The notes under the pieces: generated by a model
The model's input: the letters and a program-made list of their open reading frames with translations, nothing else
What the model was told of the DNA's origin: nothing
Databases searched by the model: none
Part shown: positions 56,570 through 64,000 of the stretch, in pieces
Layout: every line of letters starts with the position of its first letter
Position numbering within the stretch: the first letter of the stretch is position 1
Position numbers and translations under genes: made by a program
NCBI GenBank assembly: GCA_023362775.1
Contig: JALMGJ010000020.1
Coordinates: 6,389,501 to 6,453,500, forward strand
Direction: 5' to 3'
Source of the DNA: Charina bottae
Taxonomy: Eukaryota; Chordata; Lepidosauria; Squamata; Charinaidae
Length of the DNA stretch: 64,000 nucleotides

Positions 56570-57365
56570 GAACTGCTAAGTAATATAATTTGCAATTTAC
56601 CCTTTGTTCAGGATCAAGAGGCAGTCGTTAGATCAGAACACGGTGATACCGAGTGGTTCAAAATTGGGAAATGTGCGTGGCAAGGATGCTTACTTTCACC
56701 CTATTTATTCAATGTGTACGCTGAACAAATAATTTGAGAAGCAGGAATGTACGAAGAAGAGTGGGGTATCAGATATGGTGGAAGACTCATTAACAACCTA
56801 CGATATACAGATGACACAACTTTGCTTGCTGAAAATGAAGAAGACTTGAAGTACTTGCTGATGAAGATCAAAGATTGTAGTCAGCAATACGGACTACACT
56901 TGAATGTGAAGAAGACGAAGATTCTCACAAATGGACCAATAAGTAATGTCACAATAACAACAAGAAGAAATTGAAGTTGTCAACGATTTCATTCTACTCG
57001 GATCAACGATCAGTGCCAAGGGAAATAGTAATCAAGACATCAAACGACGTATCGCGCTGGGAAAATCAGCCATCCAAGACCTATGTAAAGTTTTCAGAAG
57101 TAAAGACGTCAGTCTAAAAACAAAGGTTCGTCTGACTCACGCAATGGTCTTCTCAATTGTCACATATGCCTGTGAAACTTGGACATTAAAAAAGGAAGAT
57201 AGAAGAAGAATTGATGCGTTCGAATTGTGCTGGCGAAGATTACTGAAAATACCATGGACTGCCAGAAGATCAAACAAATCAGTTTTAGAAGAAATACAAC
57301 CAAGTTGTTCACTAGAGGCGAGGATAACTAGGCTTAGACTCTCATACTTTGGGCACATTGTCAGG
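56570..57365 (+). pseudogene. BovB/RTE LINE ORF2 relic
   Basis: Reading the + strand: AVVRSEHGDTEWFKIGK and QGCLLSPYLFNVYAEQII near 56620-56730. Next is GGRLINNLRYTDDTTLLAEN at 56780-56840, with Thr in place of Ala in the YADD box. Further on come LNVKKTKILTNGP, and FSIVTYACETWTLKKEDRRR with IPWTARRSN near 57150-57275. Stops and a frameshift near 56960-56980 break it. It ends abruptly at a MITE half. Confidence 0.85.
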
Positions 57366-57554
57366 AAAGACCGATTGCTGCCGCTTTTGGTTTTTGCGTG
57401 CCGCCGTGGCTGCGGCGCTTTCGGATTTTCGCACACCGCCGTTGGTGTGTCGCTGCGGGAAAACCATCAGCGCTTCCGGGTTTTGACGCGACACATCTGG
57501 GCCCCGCAGGCGATACAGTTTTGTGTCGTGACACACAGTTTGGAAAGCTCTGAT
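57366..57554. mobile_element. hAT-type MITE, family A, right part
   Basis: The right end ACAGTTTGGAAAGCTCTG and CATCAGCGCTTCCGGGTTTT match the copies at 17417 and 30486. The left terminal repeat is missing, so the copy is truncated or its junction with the BovB relic was rearranged. The next eight bases, ATGTAAGA, have the family's central TA. Confidence 0.75.
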
Positions 57555-59272
57555 GTAAGAGATTGGTTCTCTTCACGATAAAGGTGTTTGTTTGTTTTTT
57601 ACAAATTGCTTTTTGTAAGAGAGTCTACCCAGGAAGTCAGAGGATGAAAAATATACAGGCATGCTTAGTACTGTACATGTACCCGCACTAGAAACCTGTC
57701 CAGTCTTTAATAAATTACAATGTTACTACAATCAACATCAACCTCTCTCTGTACTATATGCCTGTGGAACGTAGCAGAGTTGGGGCTCTTTGTCTGTTAA
57801 ATGCAGAATCTCATGGTATGTTCTGACCAGAGATGGGCAACCTTTCTTTTTGGAGAGAATTGCTTTTCCTTGGGGTTCATCGGTTGGGTATCACATGGTT
57901 GGGTATCACATGATATATACATCCAGTGAATGGAATCAGAGCCAAAAGAGGCTGGGGGACACTCATGGAAGCCTTGGTCCCTAAAAGCATCTTTATATGC
58001 AAGGCTCATTCCTGGACCTACATCTCCAAATATTCAGATCTCAATTTTGGCAGGGTTTGGACTTCTAAGGTCTCCTGAGTGTGAAGAGTGCTAGTTGAGA
58101 AAAAAAGACATATACATTTATTGATAGCAAACAGCCTTTGCTTTGTGGATATCTACATATATAGATATTTCACTGAAGAAACAACTCAGAGAATTTAGGG
58201 AGAGCTTTAACTAATTGAGAAGATAATGCTACAAGGTCCTAAAACTCCTTAAAGCATAATAAAATAAGGCAGTTATTGATGTCATTAAATATTTAATCAG
58301 ACTTTAGAAGCACAGGAACCATGCCTTCTAAAGGTAGATAGTACATTACTAGAGGCTGCAAAGTCAAATTCAGACAGATATTCTCAATGGCAGAATCAGT
58401 GGGGAACTGGATATACGAAAAAGCAGGACATCCCAGAAGCAAACTTTCAGATTACTAACGGCACCTCACATACAATTTTCCTGATCAAAAAATTGCAAAA
58501 TATTTAGAAGAATTAGTTTACATGCAAATTGTCTTTCTGAATATAATGCATATTCATCTGATTAAACAATGAGTCTTGTAGCACGTTAAAGATTAAAAAT
58601 ATATAATTGCACAAGATTTTATATATGACTCACGGGGAAACTCATATTTAACTACTGAATCAATATAAACGATTAAGTAGTTGTTTCTAGGTGCTATCTT
58701 TTCGTGAACTTTGCCTTCTCTTCCCCCATCCCTAAAAAAAAAAGAGTGAGACCAAAGACAAATCAACGTAATTCAAAGAGAACTTTTTTATATACATAAG
58801 GATATCTGATCTGGGACTAGTACTGGTGACAATTCATACTTCCTGTTGAACCCACAAAGTGACTTGAGATTTTTGAAAGACATTCAAAAGTGAATCAGCA
58901 CTAAGCCATAGATACTTCACTTGGGGATTGAGATACGCTTTGCTAACAGGGCCAGGGTGATAGACTGAAAGTTCAGATTTCAGAATTCAGTTCAGCTGTG
59001 AACTTACAAGATGCCTTTAAGCAAACCACTATGTCACTCACTTTCCTTGGTGGGATAAAACAGGATACAAATGCCCATACATACGTCTTGGAAGCTCAGA
59101 ATTCTTTACAGCTGCAGCACCTAAAACAGTGTCTATATTTCCTACTTTGACTTTGGAGGGGCCTTTTGGTACAGTTTTGAATGCAATGAACCCATGAAGT
59201 AGCCTTTGAAAAGCTGGTGGTTCAAATTAGCTCAGAAAATGGATTTCTTTACAGTAAATAATGTGATTTCCT
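57555..59272. other. MYL1 intron, unassigned
   Basis: No exon recognised. A short direct repeat GGTTGGGTATCACATG occurs twice at 57882-57912. Confidence 0.4.
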
Positions 59273-59326
59273 CATACATACATACATACATACATACATA
59301 CATACATACATACATACATACATACA
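59273..59326. repeat. (CATA)n microsatellite
   Basis: About 13 CATA units. Confidence 0.95.
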
Positions 59327-59454
59327 ATTTAGAGGCTGTCTGATTCTATAAGCCTCTGGGTACCTTGTAACTTTTCAAGCAAGAAACAATCGTAAGAAGA
59401 ACATAAATCATACAGGTCCTGAAGAAAATAGGTACATGATAGATAAAAAATCCT

Positions 59455-59640
59455 ACAGGATCTTGGCACATGCCCCACCCCAAGGCCTGGGAGAATAGCC
59501 AGGTTTTCAGTAACTTTTTGAACTTCATCAGGGTGGGAGCCATATGAACCACTGGGGGATGCTGTTCCAGAAAACAGGTGCTACGACAGAGAAGGCGCAC
59601 TTTCTAAATCCTGATAGATGAGATTGCTTTGGATTGTTGT
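59455..59640 (-). mobile_element. L2/CR1-type LINE fragment
   Basis: GAATAGCCAGGTTTTCAGTA, GGGATGCTGTTCCAGAAAAC and ACGACAGAGAAGGCGCACTT follow the same order as 30240-30360 in the long LINE. Antisense, 5'-truncated. Confidence 0.55.
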
Positions 59641-61813
59641 GTTAGATCACATGTGTCTCATGAAAAATATGGATAGAATTACTGTGAGATCTATTGTTAA
59701 AATAAGCATGCCATGCATAGATGAACACCACAAAACGAAGTATTCTTTGGGGGCATTTTTCTTCCCTAATACATTAGATAAAATAACATCTGGATATACA
59801 TTATTTAATGTGAAAGCCCACAATTGAATCTGAACCTCTTAAGTCAGCTGTTCTAATCTAGCAGCCTCCAAATATGTTGGCCTACAATTCATCAACTTCA
59901 GCTAATGGCGGTTTGCTTGTAGAATATGGACATTATAGTCGAATATCATCAGAAGGCACTGGACAGGATAAGGCTGCTCTAGACGGATTTTAGCAAATAC
60001 GTACCTGCACAATTTTACATGTTAAAATAGTTTTCCCTAAACTCATGTCCTCCATATAAACTGCAACACTATTGGAATATACTTGGTTGGGGAAGGCTCT
60101 TCTAAAGTAAACATTGCATTAGCTTTTGCATGATATTTGATAATCTGCACGGGTTGAAGCAGGATAATAGATATGCATGTGATTGTACCAATGGATCTTT
60201 GTTTATTTTGATCATTTTCTTAAATGTTGCATTTATGACTCAGCCAGGTCATTGCTGAATGAATAGCAAGTGGCATAAGGAGAGAAGGTAAGGAAGTAAA
60301 TTGCATTGACAGACAATTCATAATAGCAAAGAAGTGGAAAAAGGATAGCCTAACAACAAAATAATATTTCCAGTCCTGAAAACCCAATCACGCTAAGACA
60401 CACTAGAAGATACTCAAGTAACTATAAGAGAATCTACCAGAATAATATAGAATTATTGATTCTATATATTGAATTGATTAATATATGAATTATTAATTCA
60501 TATGGTACTAACACAAGTTTGCAATATCATTATTGAATATCATATCATATCATTTTGCATAGCATCAAAGATCAGACATTGTACTTTTATATCTACCTGA
60601 TAAAAAGAGAATGAAAAGAAATGGAAGCTTTCTAACCTGCGTAGCATTTGAGGCTGCCATTTAATCCAAGACTTGTCAAACCGATCTGAGGATTCAATAA
60701 CCACTTCTGTACAACTAGGATGGCTGGAAGGGATCACTTCATGAAGTCTGATCACAAATTCTAAATAAGCTATGGGGACTATAAAAATCAACCACTCTTA
60801 CCACTTTTTCTCTCAAGCTGACAATGACAATACATTTGCACCTCTGATGCTTGAAACTGAGGTTTCTAAGAGTCAAAAATATATCATGGGTGGAACACAA
60901 AGGGCCGTCCATTCAGGATATTGCTGAAGAACCAAACTTAAATAAGATCTTCCTATGAAGGCAATGGAATCTCTTTTCAATGATGAGGATTTGAGGTAAG
61001 ACTGAACAGGTATTTTATCCAGGAGGATATGGGCATGTGGGATCCTTTTGTGCATAGCATTAGATGGCTATACTTGATTTAGTTTAAAATCTATTTTACT
61101 GATATACAACTATTGCCAGTAAGTAGAACATTCTAGATTTTATTTTATTTTTTACTGGGCTACCTGACTATGGGCTGAGCTACTGAAGATATACAAACCA
61201 TGAGAAGGCAGAGCATCTGCTTCCATATCTTCATCCTGGTTAAACACCAAACTGGGTAGATGAAATACCCAAAGAACCAAAATTAAATTAGCCACTGATG
61301 ATTAAATGTCTTTCTACCCCTGCTGCAAAAATGAAAAAAAGGGAAGTGAGTTTAAAAATCCTTTTCTAGTTAGACCTTTATTGTGGAATTGCATTCATTC
61401 CCCAATATGGATGGCTAGCTGCAGGAAATGTCTAATGTTCACAGTTGTAGTGGTCACTCCCCCAAATGATTTCCTTGTGGACAGGGCTTTTTATGGCTGC
61501 ATAGTTTCTGAAGCAGTTACCCATATGGAGAGACCAGCTCCTACATAAAAACTCATGCTATACTTTTTGTGATGTTGGCAGTGCTGATAGAAAATACAGC
61601 ATGATCAAGTCCCCAATCACGAATAATCCTTTTTCAGTGGCGACTGTGTGAATGTTCAAGTCAGCAAGTCTTGGACAGAGAAAAGGTGGATCTTCCTCTC
61701 ATCCCTTTGCACAATTTGCCCAGCTCTGACCAGCCCAATACAGGGCGGTAATAATTGGCACCTTTGCAAAATAAAAACTGGCCTTTTGTGGAAATTGCAT
61801 TAGACCATGCTGC
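59641..61813. other. MYL1 intron, unassigned
   Basis: No exon or well-supported repeat. A decayed inverted repeat near 59850-59985 may be an old MITE. Confidence 0.35.
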
Positions 61814-62028
61814 CTCTGTTGCCAACCGAGCAATTCGAAAGCATGCAAATGCAAGTAGATGAATAGGTACCACTTCGGTGGGTAGGTAACAGAGTTCCAC
61901 GTGCGTCGTGCTGGCCACATGACTGCGGAAGCGTCTTCGGACAGCGCTGGCTCTTCGGCTAAGAAATGGAGATGAGCACCGCCCCCTAGAGTCGGACCCG
62001 ACTGTGCGGGGGAACCTTTACCTTTTTA
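61814..62028 (+). mobile_element. Sauria-type SINE, 5'-truncated
   Basis: It begins in the middle of the SINE (TTGCCAACCGAGCAATTCG) and keeps the tail CCTAGAGTCGGACCCGACTG. The tRNA-like head and B box are missing and no target duplication was found. Confidence 0.8.
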
Positions 62029-64000
62029 TTATTGCTTTAAGTGGCATGAAGCAGTAGCAATTGTGCTAACACTTCAAAGTGGATAGTCACCTTGTCATGT
62101 TCCTCTCATCCTCCTGTAGGCTAGAAAGGGCTCTATTAGTTTGGGTACATTTGTGCTGCTCCATGTGTTATAGAAACCTAGCTAGTTTAGTTAATGCATG
62201 GTTCTATGTTACATGAACCCTGCCAATTAGCGGGCCATGCAAATGCAGCCCACATTGGGGACAAATATAGCAGCCATAAATAGGAAATCAGCACAGCTGG
62301 GCGTGAACTGGACTTTATTTATTTGTTGCCTAACAGGAAACTTTATTTGAGAGAGAACCTGAGTCACATGCATCAAGGTTCACTCCCAACTGCTGCTGAA
62401 AACAACCACACCCTTTTCCCTTTAAAACAGTCCAGGCTCAAAGTTGACTCCCTTTTATTAGTTTCAGAAGGGCTGATTTGATGATGATTCATTTGTAGAT
62501 TCATTTGAATAGCAATCTCTTCAATAACCCTCCCCAACAAGCATTCGCTTTTCCTCAGCGGCTCAAAACTGGACACGCAGACAGCAAGATCTGCCTGCAA
62601 CCGGCTGTTATGGCCAGCAGAGGTCAATGTGGCTGCCTTTTAAGGCAACTCAGCAGAATTTTCCCTGCAGCTTTTCAGCTGGTAGCATCAGTCACAGAGC
62701 AAGGCAGGGCAAGAGGAGGGATGAGCCAGAGCCGATATCATGCCTTTGGATCTGCTGAGGCTCAGCCACAGGCCTGTTCAGATACAGGGAGAGGCTCCTT
62801 TTTATGGTGGTGGCGTGGCCTAGTTGTGCAATGCTCCTTCTTAAGAGCCACTCTGTGCAATGGGTTCCATTCCGATCATGCCTTCATTCTAGGGTTGTTC
62901 CACCTTTCTTGCCCACCGTGGAGTTCTTCTCCTGTGTCTCAGCAAATAAAAGACTTCCTAATCAACTATTTGCTTGGCACAGAATTCTCCAAACATTGCT
63001 CCTCACCCATTCATTAGTAGCCGTTTCTTGTTGCTGAATTCATTAATTAACTCATGGTGGAATAAAGTCGGAATTGCAATATAAAATATGCTAGCTAGAA
63101 TAGGGACAAACACTCTATTCTTTCTCTATAAACTTAGCATTTTATGATAATAAGTTGGTGTGCATTAGAGAAAGCAAAAGCCTCTTTTTGGTTTATTTTT
63201 AAACACTTTCTGTTTAACATTCTGTTACCTCTGTTAGTGTGACAACTATAAATGGTTTTGTAAAACAGTAAGTGAATCCATTTAAGCTAGGGTTTGTTAC
63301 CTGGACTAAATCAAATCTGAACCATGCTTTTAAATGATTATTAAAATGGAACATTGGTGAAAATTGGTTTCTTTAATGCTTGCTCTGCCTTTCCATGTTT
63401 TAATACTAGATGTACAAGCTATTAATTTATAGCTTCTGGAAATATTCAAGAATGACAAAAGCAATGTAAGTAAATTGTCAAAAAGGAAATGTTCTGCCTC
63501 CAGTTCCTATCCCTGATTTCTTTCTGGCAGAATACTTGGAGCCACAAGTACCGCAAATCCCATGTGGCAGAATCTGCAAGAGAAATATGACAAGTAGTCA
63601 AGTGGACTTACCATATTTTGAAATACAATATTTTTATTGAAAGAGGGTCTGCCTGGAAAATCAGACTTGGCGACCTTTGCCACTGCTTCTGTTTATTTTT
63701 GACTTTTCACCTTAAATGACACATGTCTGCCGGTTCCAAACTATGCATGACATATGTCAGAAGTCAGATTTGGGAAATGGAAAATTTCAGTCTTCTAATC
63801 GTGAGCTTGGAAAAACATCAGAAGTTCATTTAGTTTTCATGGAAAGGGTTGAAGTCTGGAGGTTCAGTAAACCTTGATGAGAAGGTGAGGCCTCATCAGT
63901 GTTGGAGAAATAAATAGAAGGTGAGGAAGCCTGCCTCCTTTAATTTATAACCATTATTTTTTAAAGAGGTCTATTACTGTGCCTTTTTAAAAGTTTGATT
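62029..64000. other. MYL1 intron, unassigned
   Basis: No exon or clear repeat. A 170-codon open frame at 62505-63017 has no recognisable domain and is likely chance. Confidence 0.4.

Noticed and set aside
61306..61360. Frame starting MSF, considered as the MLC3f start
   Set aside because: The following residues do not fit the MLC3f start and no suitable donor follows.
62505..63017. 170-codon open frame
   Set aside because: No domain, repeat or composition bias supports coding, and an overlapping frame is nearly as open.

Overview
This window is nuclear DNA from a squamate reptile (lizard or snake). Two conserved vertebrate genes place it: the last eight coding exons of LANCL1 (3705-26632, + strand) and, 23.7 kb downstream on the same strand, the first coding exon of the long (MLC1f) form of MYL1 (50348-50491). 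Human chromosome 2q34 has the same neighbours, with MYL1 downstream of LANCL1 on the same strand. The squamate call rests on the repeats: BovB/RTE LINEs, tRNA-derived SINEs with BovB-type tails, lizard-type L1, CR1 and L2-like LINEs, hAT transposons with their MITEs, and many microsatellites.

Layout. 1-3.7 kb: the 3' end of an L1 and a CR1 relic, upstream of the first visible LANCL1 exon. 3.7-26.6 kb: eight LANCL1 coding exons encoding 372 residues, equal to human residues 28-399; only the exon for the first 27 residues is missing and must lie to the left. Intron 1 (10 kb) holds a 2.4 kb hAT transposon nested in a SINE, a foldback element and another SINE. Intron 2 holds a CpG-rich MITE, L2 and L1 relics and a 0.93 kb retroelement fragment. 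26.6-27.8 kb: LANCL1 3' UTR. 27.8-50.1 kb: intergenic DNA made largely of LINEs, including a 4.65 kb antisense LINE (30.0-34.7 kb), an older interrupted L2 relic (36.6-40.2 kb) and SINEs. 50.1-50.5 kb: MYL1 promoter and exon 1. 50.5-64 kb: MYL1 intron 1 with CR1, BovB, SINE and microsatellite DNA. No exon for the short form (MLC3f) was found, so it probably lies beyond the window.

The genes are ordinary single-copy host genes with unrelated roles. LANCL1 is a cytosolic zinc/glutathione protein of the LanC family; MYL1 is the fast-muscle essential light chain. The most informative content is the transposon stratigraphy. Seven hAT-type insertions from three families have readable 8-bp target duplications, all with TA at the two central positions. 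Two SINE copies 14 kb apart share one dimer junction at an AAACC microhomology. One foldback element has 78-bp arms matching at 77 positions. No CRISPR array, rRNA, true tRNA gene or undescribed enzymatic system was seen. All repeat-family names come from reading, not from a database search.
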